Below are positions 7,203-16,400 of a stretch of 31,576 bases of DNA, piece after piece. The stretch comes from an uncultured Collinsella sp. (GTDB lineage: Bacteria > Actinomycetota > Coriobacteriia > Coriobacteriales > Coriobacteriaceae), in the NCBI GenBank assembly GCA_900548935.1, contig URMR01000005.1, positions 1-31,576 on the forward strand. Direction: 5' to 3'. Made by a program: the position numbers and the translations under genes. Positions within the stretch are counted from its first letter, which is position 1. Each line of letters starts with the position of its first letter. Under the pieces are notes generated by a model, which saw nothing but the letters and a program-made list of their open reading frames with translations, had not been told where the DNA came from and did no database searches.

Positions 7203-7465
7203 TAGGCGATCTCGGCGCGAGCGGCCTCGATAGCGCGTGTAAGCTGGTCGGCGCAGGAGGTCTTTTTCATACCGCAGGTATTACCGGCGAGAACCTCGAT
7301 TACGCGATCGGCAGGAGCGCCCTCGACCAGCTTGGAGATAGCCTTGAGATTGCCGTCGCAGCCGCCGGTAAACTCAACGCCCATCACCTTGTTGCCGTCA
7401 TCGGAAAGGTCAAGGTGAATATTGCGAGCACAAACGCCCTGAGGCTTGTAATCAAACGAAATCAT
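7202..7465 (-). CDS. TSCPD domain protein (TIGR03905-like)
   Basis: An 87-aa protein with four cysteines (Cys12, 36, 64, 71) and the signature TSCADQL near the C-terminus, plus TGGCDGNLKAISKLVEG in the middle. It matches the short stand-alone TSCPD proteins related to the C-terminal tail of some ribonucleotide reductases. In the family these Cys positions are thought to bind metal or act in redox chemistry, but the role of stand-alone members is not established. The ATG at 7465 follows GAGAGGGG. Its stop overlaps the next ATG by one base. A TATAAT-like GATAAT about 20 bases upstream of the ribosome site could be the promoter of this pair. Confidence 0.88.
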   Translation of the reverse strand: MISFDYKPQGVCARNIHLDLSDDGNKVMGVEFTGGCDGNLKAISKLVEGAPADRVIEVLAGNTCGMKKTSCADQLTRAIEAARAEIA

Positions 7466-7529
7466 GCGATCCCCTCTCAGAATGTTATTCGAGACGACTA
7501 TTATCCCCGTCTTTCCCTAAATGCAACGA

Positions 7530-7567
7530 GGCGCTTTGCCGGCAACACACATTACCAGCAAAGCGCC
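7530..7567 (-). terminator. terminator-like hairpin after purB
   Basis: A 10-bp perfect stem GGCGCTTTGC / GCAAAGCGCC (7530-7539 with 7558-7567) encloses an 18-base loop just past the purB stop. The minus-strand 3' side lacks a strong U run (TCGTTGCATTT), so it may be a weak or Rho-assisted terminator. Confidence 0.55.
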
Positions 7568-7593
7568 CTAAAAAGCTAACGTTATGCCCGAAC

Positions 7594-8940
7594 CTACTCG
7601 AAGCTCAGCTGCTCCAGGCGATCGAAGACCGTGTCGATACGGGTGAGGAAGTCCCACGGATCAAAGATCTCGTCGAGTTTCTCCTGGCTGACGGTGCAGC
7701 GCGGATCGGCCTCGAGACGCTCCTTAAAGGTAGGGCCGGAGACACAATCCTGTACCTCGTGCCAGGTTGCCATGGCGTTCTCCTGCACAATGGCGTACGC
7801 GTCCTCGCGGGTGATGCCCGTGTCGACGAGGGCGAGCAGGACCTTGGAGGAGAAGATGAGGCCGCGTGTCTTGTTGAGGTTGGCCATCATGCGAGCGGGA
7901 TACAGCTGCAGGCCGTCGATAACGCGGATGAGGCACTGGAACATGTGGTCGAGGGCGATGAAGCTGTCGGCCTGGGCGACGCGCTCGGCAGAGGAGTGCG
8001 AAATGTCACGCTCGTGCCACAGGGCGACGTTGTCGAAGGCAACCTGCGCGTTGGCCTTCACGACGCGCGACAGGCCGCAGACCTTCTCCATGGTGATGGG
8101 GTTGCGCTTGTGCGGCATGGCGGAGCTGCCCTTTTGACCCTTACGGAACGGTTCCTCGGCCTCGAGTGTATCGGTCTTCTGCAGATTGCGAACCTCGGTA
8201 GCGATGCGCTCACAGGTGGCCGCGGTGGTGGCGAGAACGCCGGCGAGGTAGGCGTGATGATCGCGGCTAATAACCTGCGTGGACAGCGGGTCGTGAACCA
8301 GGCCCAGGTGCTCGCAGACATATTCCTCGACAAACGGCTCGATGGAGCTGTACGTGCCGACAGCGCCCGAGATAGCACCGAAGGCAACGTTCTTGCGGGC
8401 ATCCTCAAGACGGTCCAGATCGCGCTTGAGCTCCCAGGCCCAAGAGCCAAACTTCATGCCGAAGGTCATCGGCTCGGCATGGATGCCATGAGTACGGCCG
8501 GCGCAGAGCGTGTTGCGCTCCTCAAAGGCGCGACGCTTGCAAATCTCGCCGAGCTTCTTGACATCCTCGATGATCAGGTCGCAGGCCTGGGTGAGCTGGT
8601 AGCACAGGGCCGTGTCGCCCAGATCCGAGCTGGTCATGCCATAGTGAACCCAGCGGCTGGGCTTGGGGTCGCCCTCGGGAACATCGGCATCGATGTATTC
8701 CTTCATGTTGGTCAGGAAGGCAATGACGTCGTGGCGCGTGACTTCCTCGATCTCATCGACCTTCGCCTTCTCAAAGTTGGCATGGTCGCGGATCCACTGG
8801 GCCTCGTCTTTGGAAATACCGATCTTGCCGAGCTCCGCCTGGGCCTCGCAGGCCAGAACCTCGATTTCCTGCCAAATGGCGTACTTGTTCTCGAGGGAGA
8901 AGATGTGTCCCATCTCCGGGCGGGTATAGCGATCGATCAT
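7594..8940 (-). CDS. purB: adenylosuccinate lyase
   Basis: Cytosolic enzyme of the fumarase/aspartase superfamily that removes fumarate from SAICAR and from adenylosuccinate, acting directly after PurC and again in AMP synthesis. About 448 aa. Signatures: MIDRYTRPEMGHIFS at the N-terminus; VHYGMTSSDLGDTAL and AGRTHGIHAEPMTFG (catalytic His region); and the mobile signature loop GSSAMPHKRNPI with its catalytic Ser. The ATG at 8940 has AAGGAG six bases upstream; a longer frame to 9006 runs through the promoter region and was rejected. A TACAAT -10-like box is visible at 8985-8990. The gene stands alone between a terminator and the tRNA-Gly repeat region. Confidence 0.96.
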   Translation of the reverse strand: MIDRYTRPEMGHIFSLENKYAIWQEIEVLACEAQAELGKIGISKDEAQWIRDHANFEKAKVDEIEEVTRHDVIAFLTNMKEYIDADVPEGDPKPSRWVHYGMTSSDLGDTALCYQLTQACDLIIEDVKKLGEICKRRAFEERNTLCAGRTHGIHAEPMTFGMKFGSWAWELKRDLDRLEDARKNVAFGAISGAVGTYSSIEPFVEEYVCEHLGLVHDPLSTQVISRDHHAYLAGVLATTAATCERIATEVRNLQKTDTLEAEEPFRKGQKGSSAMPHKRNPITMEKVCGLSRVVKANAQVAFDNVALWHERDISHSSAERVAQADSFIALDHMFQCLIRVIDGLQLYPARMMANLNKTRGLIFSSKVLLALVDTGITREDAYAIVQENAMATWHEVQDCVSGPTFKERLEADPRCTVSQEKLDEIFDPWDFLTRIDTVFDRLEQLSFE

Positions 8941-8984
8941 AGCGGCTCCTTTTTGGTTATTGGCACGTTGGTCGTAACCCAACC

Positions 8985-8990
8985 ATTGTA
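8985..8990 (-). promoter_or_regulatory. candidate -10 box of purB
   Basis: TACAAT on the minus strand, about 45 bases before the purB ATG. A good -35 at the usual distance is not evident, so this is only a candidate. The short inverted repeat GTTGG..CCAAC just downstream lies in the predicted leader. Confidence 0.3.
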
Positions 8991-9042
8991 CCGTGCGCAG
9001 GTGCAAGTATGGGCAGCAGGCATTAACCTAACATTTTGGAAT

Positions 9043-9098
9043 TGGAGCGGGCAACGGGACGTCTGCGCATTTGCTTCGCAAAACCGCACCGGCTTCAG
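9043..9098 (-). repeat. tRNA-Gly tail copy with attached repeat, distal
   Basis: TGGAGCGGGCAACGGGAC (9043-9060) is identical to the 3' end of tRNA-Gly including CCA (9366-9383). It continues into a 38-base segment containing TTTGCTTCGCAAA, which is repeated with only two changes at 9192-9229. The tRNA body is absent. The whole 56-base unit is a direct repeat of 9174-9229. Confidence 0.88.
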
Positions 9099-9173
9099 TG
9101 GCATACCGAGATCCGGGGAAGTGTGGGAGCAAAGCGGGCTGAATCTACCATTCCCGAAATCTTCCTTGCTCCA

Positions 9174-9229
9174 TGGAGCGGGCAACGGGACGTCCGCGTA
9201 TTTGCTTCGCAAAACCGCACCGGCTTCAG
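9174..9229 (-). repeat. tRNA-Gly tail copy with attached repeat, proximal
   Basis: Second copy of the 56-base unit: an 18-base exact tRNA-Gly 3' end (9174-9191) plus the TTTGCTTCGCAAA segment. It lies 131 bases from the distal copy and 192 bases from the tRNA-Gly gene tail. It leads directly into the palindromic core at 9240-9311, which also occurs near tRNA-Lys. Confidence 0.88.
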
Positions 9230-9239
9230 GCACCTGTCG

Positions 9240-9311
9240 GCGCCTTCGCCTGCTCGCTACAAACGCTTCGCGTTTGCTTAACGCTCGCACCCTGGCGGGT
9301 TCGAGTCCCGG
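9240..9311. repeat. palindromic core plus orphan T-arm, tRNA-Gly locus
   Basis: It contains CAAACGCTTCGCGTTTG (9260-9276), a perfect hairpin with a short loop, and ends in GCGGGTTCGAGTCCCG (9295-9310), the T-arm of tRNA-Gly in the orientation opposite to the gene. Block order and several blocks match the tRNA-Lys locus (335-439). No protein-coding potential is credible here. Confidence 0.65.
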
Positions 9312-9323
9312 CGCTTGATAGTA

Positions 9324-9355
9324 AAAAGCACGGCAACGTAACGCTGCCGTGCTTG
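9324..9355 (-). terminator. intrinsic terminator of tRNA-Gly
   Basis: Minus-strand stem AAGCACGGCAGCG with CGTTGCCGTGCTT (one G-U pair), tight loop, then a U run (9324-9328). It starts about 11 bases past the tRNA CCA. Confidence 0.8.
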
Positions 9356-9365
9356 TGCTTTTTAC

Positions 9366-9440
9366 TGGAGCGGGCAACGGGACTCGAACCCGCGAATGTC
9401 AGCTTGGGAAGCTGATGCCTTACCACTTGGCGATGCCCGC
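9366..9440 (-). tRNA. tRNA-Gly(CCC)
   Basis: Complete cloverleaf on the minus strand: acceptor GCGGGCA (9434-9440) pairs with 9370-9376; anticodon stem TCAGC/GCTGA with loop TTCCCAA gives anticodon CCC; the T-arm contains GGTTCGAGTCC. CCA is encoded at 9366-9368. Length 75 nt. Its 3' 18 bases recur twice downstream (9043 and 9174). Confidence 0.95.
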
Positions 9441-9737
9441 TTGTGTGTTGGCTAGTATAACGCGGTTGTCTTGTTCGATACAAGGGTGGTGATGCTTGTT
9501 TTAGCTGTGGAGATTCGTTTGAAAATCACGTCAATTGTGGAGACGAGGACCTTTGACTTCCTGTTCTCCCTATCTTCTACCTGCACTTTTGCTTGATTGT
9601 TGTATTTGAGCTCAATTTGTCAGGAATTGGGCAAGCTTTTGGTCAGGCTCCGGTACTTACCCGCATGAACCTCGGGGGTAGCCTCATCCTACGCGTCGCA
9701 GCCTCCCCGTGCGGCGCACGAGGGATAAGGAGCAGCC
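9441..9737. other. intergenic region before the adhesin gene
   Basis: About 300 bases without a supported gene. The right end carries the adhesin ribosome site AAGGAG at 9727-9732. The left end should hold the tRNA-Gly promoter on the minus strand. T-rich stretches occur around 9550-9620, but no clear -35/-10 pair or operator could be identified. Confidence 0.4.
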
Positions 9738-12700
9738 ATGTCCAACGCACCCACGCACTCTGTCCACAGCGCAATCGCAACAGGTCCGCTGCTCCTGCTC
9801 CTCTTCCTGCTTTTCGGCTGCCTGGCACCGGGAGCCGCATTTGCCGTCGATGGCTACGACCAGCTCGGCTTCCGCACTATTAGCGATGATTGTGGGCCCT
9901 TCCTCATCGGCAAGTATGAAGCTCAAGACGCCTCGATTGCCTACTGCATGAACCAGGAGCGCCCCGGCCCCACCAAGCCGGGCGGCCCATGGCTCAACTT
10001 TGATCAAGGCTGGGTGTGGCTCGACGACGAGTTCGCGGCAATCGTTTGTCACGGATATCCTACCGCCACGTCGTTTGGCGGTTACCATCTTTCACCCGAT
10101 CGTGCCCGCGCCGCAACCCAGCTTGCCGTATGGATGCTCAACGGCACTACCCATGTCGACGGTACCTACTCTTACACGACCGCTCAGGGCAAAACCAAGA
10201 GTGGGCACTTTACCGCCGACAATGAGGTCGTTGCCGCAGCGCGCTGGCTCCACGACAGCGCCAAGTCGGGAAGCATTAAAGCCGCACCGCATCGCGCGCG
10301 GCGCTATTTGGGAACTGTGTCGGGCGGCAGCAAGCGTCAAGACATGCTCTACGTGCTCCCAGCCGTCTCCGTATCCTTCCAAAAACAGTCAGCCAACGCC
10401 GCCATCACAAGCGAAAACGATACCTACAGGCTCGACGGAGCGAGGTTCGACATCTATGAAAGCGCCGGCGACAAACGTGTCGGCAGCATCCAGATGGACA
10501 GCAGCGGTCGCGCACAGGCGACACTTTTGCCCAACACGGCATATTATCTGGTCGAAACCAAAGCTCCAGCGGGTTATATCCCTAGGAGTGACCGCATCGC
10601 TTTTTCCACCAGCGATGACGGCGGGAATGTCGTCATCGATGAGCGGCCCGGTACCATTACCCTGCGCATCGCAAAGGTCGATGCCGCGACAGGGGCAGGT
10701 CCTCAAGTCGGCGCGTCACTTGCCGGCGCTGAGTTCACCTGCGTCTCACAGTCTACCCCGGGCTGGACGCACACCCTCACGACGGATGAGGACGGCTGGG
10801 CAACACTTACCGACATCCCCCTGGGCACCTTTACCATCTATGAGTCGAGAGCTCCCGAGGGCTATCTGCCCTCCGATGAAGCCTGGAGCTACACCATCGG
10901 GGCCGACCAGCTCGGAGACGCAGGTGTCGTTGAGCTCGAGCGCCGCATCCCCAACACCCCTATCGCTTTTGACCTCGAGATTTCAAAGTTCAAGGACTAC
11001 GGCAATAGCGATGGGTCTGGTATAGAGCAGCCGGCGGAAGGCGTGGTCTTTGAAGTGGTAAGCAACACTTCGCAGCAGGTTGTTGGAACGCTGACCACCA
11101 ATATCTACGGCTTCACATCGACCAAAGACCAGGCTGGAGCATGGTTTGGCGCAGGAGGGCGTCCCGATGGCGTCAGCGGAACCATACCGTATGACCGTGC
11201 CGGCTACACCGTTCGCGAGGTTGCCGGCACCGTGCCCGACGGCTTTAAGCAGGCAGGGGAATGGACTATTACGGCAGAGCAGATCTCGGACGGCGCAGAA
11301 CTTCAGTACATCGTAGACAACCACGCCCTGTCGACACATCTTCAAATCGTGAAGTGCGATGCTCAGACTGGATCCGCCGTACCACTCGCCGGGTTCACCT
11401 TTCAGTTGCTCAATGGCAACCGTGAGCCCATCTCGCAAACATCCTGGCATCCCGCCCATACCGTTATGAATACCTTTACGACCGATGAAACCGGCACCGT
11501 CACCCTGCCCGAATCGCTCAACCCGGGCACATATTACATTCGAGAGACTTCCGCCAAGGAACCGTATCTTGTTGGAGAAGATCTAGAGATAACGATTCCC
11601 GCCGACACGAACTTAACGCCCGTCGCGGTCGCCTCGTTTTGCGACGACGCGGCAACAGGAAGCATCGAGATCGTTAAGAACGATACCGTAGACGGACACG
11701 CCCTTGCCGGCGCTGTTTTTGATATCCGCGCCGCGGGCGATATCGTGCGCCCCGACGGCAGCATTGTTGCCCTGGACGGCGAAACCGTCACCACCGTCAC
11801 GACCGACGAGCGGGGATTTGCGTGCGCGAATCATCTTTCGCTGGGGTGCGGAACTGCCATCTATGAGGTTATTGAGGTACAGGCGCCCGAAGGATACCTG
11901 CTCGACCAAAGCGCCCACACCGTCGAGCTGTCGTATGTCGACCAGGAAACACCCACGGTCAAAGCGCACCTCGATGTCTCTAACGACTACACCAAAATCG
12001 ACATCTCCAAAGTCGATCTGGCGGGCAACCAAGAAGTGGAAGGCGCCAGGCTCTCCCTCCACGACTCCGACGGAACCGAAATTGACGCTTGGACCTCCTC
12101 TGACAAACCGCATCGCATCGAACACCTTTTGCCCGGCACCTACACCTTGTGCGAAGCGATGTCCCCGCGCACCTACGACCTTGCTCAAGACATGACGTTT
12201 GAAATTAAAGCGACGGGAGAAGTGCAGACGGCGGCCATGAAGGACACACCCATCGAGGTCGAGGGCAGAGTCGACAAGCGGCAAGAGATCGGCCGCCCTA
12301 TCGGTAAGGGTCTCGTCGCCAACGGTGATGGCAAAAACCGGGCCGTGACACAATCCGATACGGACGGCTCCTTCTCCTATACGCTCGATGCTAAAAATGA
12401 GTCGAATACCTGGGTTGATGAATTCACCATCACCGACGATCTCGAGTGTGCCAAAGACGGCACTGCCAGACTTATCGCCATCGAAACCCCTATTGCGGCC
12501 GGGGACTTCGACGGTCTTTGCAACGTGTGGTATCGAACGTCGCCAGCGGAAGGCACCGATACGGACGAACAAGTCAACGCAACGCTCAGTGACGGGCATG
12601 ACAACCCTTGGCTCGAAACGGATGAGGTCAAAAAGCTCTTAGGCAACGATTTGCGCATGGTCGATTACGGCGGTTGGCATCTTTGGAAAGCAGATATTCC

Positions 12701-13169
12701 AACAACGGAATCAGTCACCCTCGAGGCAAAAGAGCTCGCTCTTTTGGGCGATACCGCCATCACAGGCATTCGTCTTGAATACGGGGCCGTATCGGCCGAC
12801 TTCACGACAAGAGGCGCTGCAGACTCTTGGAACAGCGAGGATCTCAAAGACGAGCATGACGACCTTGATGATGCGAGCGCCGTCCTTGACTCGGATATCC
12901 ACGGCGCCGTCATCCATATGCAGGCCGCGTCGTCTTACACGCCCCAGAACGCACTCGCCAACAGCGCTCGCGTTGACCTCTGCCGTAATGGCGGGGGCAG
13001 CAACCTTGAATCACATGACGAGGATCGCGTCATCCAGCGATGCACCATGCCGCAAGATTTACCAGCGACGGGTTCCCTTCCCATCGCCGCCTGCCTCACC
13101 GCCTTCATGACCTCCGGCGCCGCGGCAATCTGGTTTGCCCATCTAAAGCTGACGTCGAAGCGTTGCTGA
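9738..13169 (+). CDS. LPXTG-anchored thioester/SpaA-domain adhesin
   Basis: A secreted wall-anchored surface protein of 1143 aa. Signal peptide about 1-36 (hydrophobic LLLLLFLLFGCLA, cleavage near AFA). The N-terminal domain matches Gram-positive thioester adhesin domains: Cys70 in AYCMNQ and Gln128 in ATQLAVWML are the expected Cys-Gln crosslink pair, which in the family bonds covalently to host amines. Then about six SpaA/prealbumin-like repeats (near 232-305, 307-405, 411-530, 533-635, 641-750, 751-832), each with a Lys early (IAKVD, LEISKFK, IVKCD, IVKND, DISKVD) and a Glu late (VETKAPAGY, YESRAPEGY, IRETS, IEVQAPEGY), consistent with intramolecular isopeptide bonds. A further beta-rich domain spans 850-1080. 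The sorting signal LPATG is at 1108-1112, followed by a hydrophobic stretch and KRC. AAGGAG lies seven bases before the ATG. No sortase lies nearby. It is monocistronic, ending at a strong terminator. Confidence 0.93.
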   Translation: MSNAPTHSVHSAIATGPLLLLLFLLFGCLAPGAAFAVDGYDQLGFRTISDDCGPFLIGKYEAQDASIAYCMNQERPGPTKPGGPWLNFDQGWVWLDDEFAAIVCHGYPTATSFGGYHLSPDRARAATQLAVWMLNGTTHVDGTYSYTTAQGKTKSGHFTADNEVVAAARWLHDSAKSGSIKAAPHRARRYLGTVSGGSKRQDMLYVLPAVSVSFQKQSANAAITSENDTYRLDGARFDIYESAGDKRVGSIQMDSSGRAQATLLPNTAYYLVETKAPAGYIPRSDRIAFSTSDDGGNVVIDERPGTITLRIAKVDAATGAGPQVGASLAGAEFTCVSQSTPGWTHTLTTDEDGWATLTDIPLGTFTIYESRAPEGYLPSDEAWSYTIGADQLGDAGVVELERRIPNTPIAFDLEISKFKDYGNSDGSGIEQPAEGVVFEVVSNTSQQVVGTLTTNIYGFTSTKDQAGAWFGAGGRPDGVSGTIPYDRAGYTVREVAGTVPDGFKQAGEWTITAEQISDGAELQYIVDNHALSTHLQIVKCDAQTGSAVPLAGFTFQLLNGNREPISQTSWHPAHTVMNTFTTDETGTVTLPESLNPGTYYIRETSAKEPYLVGEDLEITIPADTNLTPVAVASFCDDAATGSIEIVKNDTVDGHALAGAVFDIRAAGDIVRPDGSIVALDGETVTTVTTDERGFACANHLSLGCGTAIYEVIEVQAPEGYLLDQSAHTVELSYVDQETPTVKAHLDVSNDYTKIDISKVDLAGNQEVEGARLSLHDSDGTEIDAWTSSDKPHRIEHLLPGTYTLCEAMSPRTYDLAQDMTFEIKATGEVQTAAMKDTPIEVEGRVDKRQEIGRPIGKGLVANGDGKNRAVTQSDTDGSFSYTLDAKNESNTWVDEFTITDDLECAKDGTARLIAIETPIAAGDFDGLCNVWYRTSPAEGTDTDEQVNATLSDGHDNPWLETDEVKKLLGNDLRMVDYGGWHLWKADIPTTESVTLEAKELALLGDTAITGIRLEYGAVSADFTTRGAADSWNSEDLKDEHDDLDDASAVLDSDIHGAVIHMQAASSYTPQNALANSARVDLCRNGGGSNLESHDEDRVIQRCTMPQDLPATGSLPIAACLTAFMTSGAAAIWFAHLKLTSKRC

Positions 13170-13175
13170 CGCAAT

Positions 13176-13215
13176 AAAAAAGAGGCGAGCCCGTCTCCCG
13201 GCTCGCCTCTTTTTT
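13176..13215. terminator. bidirectional intrinsic terminator
   Basis: GAGGCGAGCC (13182-13191) pairs with GGCTCGCCTC (13200-13209) around an 8-base loop. Six A precede the left arm and six T follow the right arm. It can therefore terminate both the adhesin transcript (+) and the converging small membrane-protein transcript (-). Confidence 0.9.
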
Positions 13216-13232
13216 CATGTGTAGCGCAGTGG

Positions 13233-13451
13233 CTATTCCCCAGATGCAGACCCACCGTCAATGAGCGCTTGATCGGACTCGGAGATGCCATCGGCTCCCA
13301 AACTCTGCTCGTGCTCCACTTCTTCGTTAATCGTGGACTCAGGCGTTGAGCCTTTAACACCAACGATATACGCGGCCCCGAAACCAAGGGCAATGGCGAT
13401 CAGGGCCAAGATGAGATAGATGGGCCAGTGGCGCTTGATGTACGAAAACAC
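13233..13451 (-). CDS. small single-TM membrane protein
   Basis: A 72-aa protein: short basic N-terminus (MFSYIKRHWP), one membrane helix about 10-31 (IYLILALIAIALGFGAAYIV) and an acidic Ser/Glu-rich tail of about 40 residues, probably outside the cell. The start is GTG at 13451 with AAGGAG five bases upstream. It follows the M28-like gene by 21 bases and ends at the shared terminator, so the two are probably one operon. No family is recognised. A helper or partner of the upstream membrane protein is possible but not shown. Confidence 0.75.
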   Translation of the reverse strand: MFSYIKRHWPIYLILALIAIALGFGAAYIVGVKGSTPESTINEEVEHEQSLGADGISESDQALIDGGSASGE

Positions 13452-13472
13452 GCAGACTCCTTAGAGGTCAAC

Positions 13473-16400
13473 CTACGAACGACGAATGACCTCGGTCACG
13501 ACCTCGGACACCGTAGCGATATTTGTCGGATTGACGTTGTGCGGCAGATCGTCCTCGGTGTAAGCGCACGCCAGACGCGGACCGTCAACGCCGGCAATGG
13601 TAAGGGCGCGTCGACTTGCCTCGAGCGCAGCATAGGCGTCGGTCTTGGCATAGGGCATCTCAAATGCACCGCAATCGACATGGAACGACTTGCACACCTT
13701 ATTGACCAGGTTCATGATGCGTCGATCACCCTTGAGCAACTGCTGTTCGCCCTCGACCGTCACGACCGAAAGCCTGCCGGCACCAATGGACTCAAGGTTG
13801 ATAAAGAACACGCCGCGGAGCTTGTCGCGATGCGCGGCCAGGAACGCCTTCATACCGGCGCCGTCGCAATCGGAAGCGCCTGTAGCCACAAACCAGATGT
13901 CGTGGCCAAGCAGCTCGTCATCACCCATGGAGGTAACGGCAGCGAGCATATCCTCAGTGGAAGCTCCATCGGAAGACGTGGCACCACCCTTCCAGCCGTC
14001 GTCGTCATCCTCGAAGTTATCCCACGAGCCGATGCCGCGACCAGACTTTTTGGCGTCGTAATCATCCTCGACGCCAAGCCAATCGCTCATGCTGTCCTGC
14101 TCGTTTTTCTTTTTGCGACCGAACAGGCCTCCCAAGCCGCGCTTTTGCGGCTTGGCGCTCGAAGCGGCAGGAGCCGAGATGGTCTCAAACGGCTGAACAT
14201 CCGAGGTGGCCGGCATGGGAGGAACAACCGGAGCCGATGTGGGCTCGGGACCCTGTGCCGTCGAGAAGGGATCGTTGACCTGAGCCGAAGGGTCGGGAAG
14301 GTCGAACAGCGAGGTGCGCGAGGCGACATTGGCCTGCTGCATCGAAGGCATCGAGGGATCGGGGACCGAGGCCAGCGGAGACGCAGAGGACATGGGAGCC
14401 GGCGCAGACGCCGGATTGGGAATGTTCATGTTCGGGCGCGGCGACGCCTGAGACGAAATCTGAGCCATCAGAGCATCGACCGTCTCGGCCTGCGACGGAA
14501 CAGCGTTGGCAACCGTCGCGCCGGGATCGCTCGGTGCGGGCATAGTGAAGATCTGCGTAGAGTAAGGCCTCGACTCATCCGTCTGCGGAGCTTCGGGGGC
14601 CACGGGCTCAGGCTCTTGCTCGGAACTGTCCGCAGCGACCTGTTCCGCCGCGGATTGATCCTCGACCGTATCGGGCGCAGCAGGCTCATCCTCGTCAGGA
14701 GCGGAAAGGGGCTCGGCGATAGCGGTGCCCTGCTTCTCAAACGTCATCGTGGCATCGAACGACACAGTGCTGTCGACCGGCTGTTGGGTTTCGAAGGTCG
14801 TCGTCTCCTCGGCAGCATCAGCAGACGAAGGCTGCGGCGCCTCGAAAGACGTCGTGGCGTCTGCAACATCAACGGACATCGGCTGTTCGGCGTCGTTTTG
14901 CTCAAATTCCTGTGCTGCGCGCTCACGCTCAGCCTCGGCCGCCTGTTGTTGGGCCACAGCCTCGCGCTCGGCTGCCTCGCGGGCAACAGCGCGCTTTTCC
15001 TCAAAGTCGTCGACGAGCTTCTTGCCCTTTGCGAATGCCCCCTTAAAGAAATGGGAGGCACTGGCACCGAACGAAGCAAACGCGGAAGCGATATCGGCAT
15101 GGGGCGTCGTCACCGGAAGCTCGGCAGAGAAATCGGTGTCGCTCTCATAGGACACGCGCTGCGGATATGCATCGTAATCGTCCTCGGTATTATCGAGCTC
15201 ATCAGGTGCCGGGGCAGGCGCCATGACGTCCAGACCGGCTGCGGGATCGATGGCAGTCTCCGCATCGGCCTCCGCCTCGATGACATTGGCCTCATCGGGC
15301 TGCGCAACCACGACCGGATCGGGCTGGGGCGCGGGCTCAAACGTCGGCTCCTCGCCCTCTTCGTAATCGAGCGTGCAAGACTCGGGAAGCATGCCCAGGG
15401 CACGGATGGCATCCGAGCCAAATCGGATGTTACCGGCGGCGTTGCGATAAAGCTTGGGCTCGGGCTCGACCTGCTCAGCCGCGGCAGGCTCCTCTGCCGA
15501 CTCGGCAGTGGACTCGTCCGCAACGGGCTCCTCGTCCGGAATATCTTGGACCTGGGGCTCGGGTGCGATGACGCCAATCAGGGTCTCGTCGGCAGAGGCA
15601 CCTTCGAATCCATCGATTTGCTCATCAAAAGCCTCGCCCTGCTCACCCTCGGGAGCGACCGGCTGGCCATACTCATCCTCGGTATAGGCAGGCTCTTCGT
15701 ACTCGATGGTATTGCCGTAATCGTTTTGCTGCTGGGCCGCGGCATACTCGGCCGCCGCACGCGCCATCTCCTCGGCGCGACGCTTCTGCTCGCCAAAATA
15801 CGTGTCGAACGGAATATCGTCAGGAAACTCGTTCTCACCCTGATAGGGGGCGACGTTATCCATGACACCCAGCATGGCGGCAACAGACGACTTGTTGCAA
15901 ACCGAGCCGGACGTGTAGGGAAGGACAAAACGATTGGAAATAATATTGGCGGCATTGGCAAGAGCCACGAGAGAGACAAGGATCGCGACAATCCACAGCA
16001 GGACCTTCAACGCGCCGGGAAGCGGCAAGATGCGCAGGACGGCAATAGCCGCGGGAGCAATCGTGGCAATCGGGAGCAACTTGGCGATTAGCGCTCGGTA
16101 CGGCGCATAGGGCTCGCGAGCGAGCAGCTCGGCGCGCGGGGAGTCATAGTGCGCGACGACGACAACCGGGCGATTGCGCGGAGAGGCAAGCGGGCCCGAC
16201 GCCTTGTGGTAGGCGATGACGTTTTGGCTCACGCCCGTTTTACCCAGGCGCGAGATCACGGGGCGACCGGTTCGCTCGAGCACATAGAGCACGGCTCCGA
16301 CAATGGCCAACAGGGTGCCGACTAAGCCGATACCGCCGCCGATGCCCATAAGCAGGGCACCGGCAAACGCAAGAATACCGGTGACGGCAAATGCCAACCT

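Noticed and set aside
7759..9318. 519-codon open frame on the plus strand
   Set aside because: Antisense to purB and continuing through the tRNA-Gly repeats. purB is certain from motifs.
9043..9440. Additional tRNA-Gly genes at the repeat copies
   Set aside because: Only the T-arm 3' half, acceptor strand and CCA are present; there is no D-arm, anticodon arm or 5' acceptor strand.
13428..16091. 887-codon open frame on the plus strand
   Set aside because: Antisense to the M28-like gene; Arg/Gly/Leu-rich with no domain, produced by the GC-rich codon pattern.
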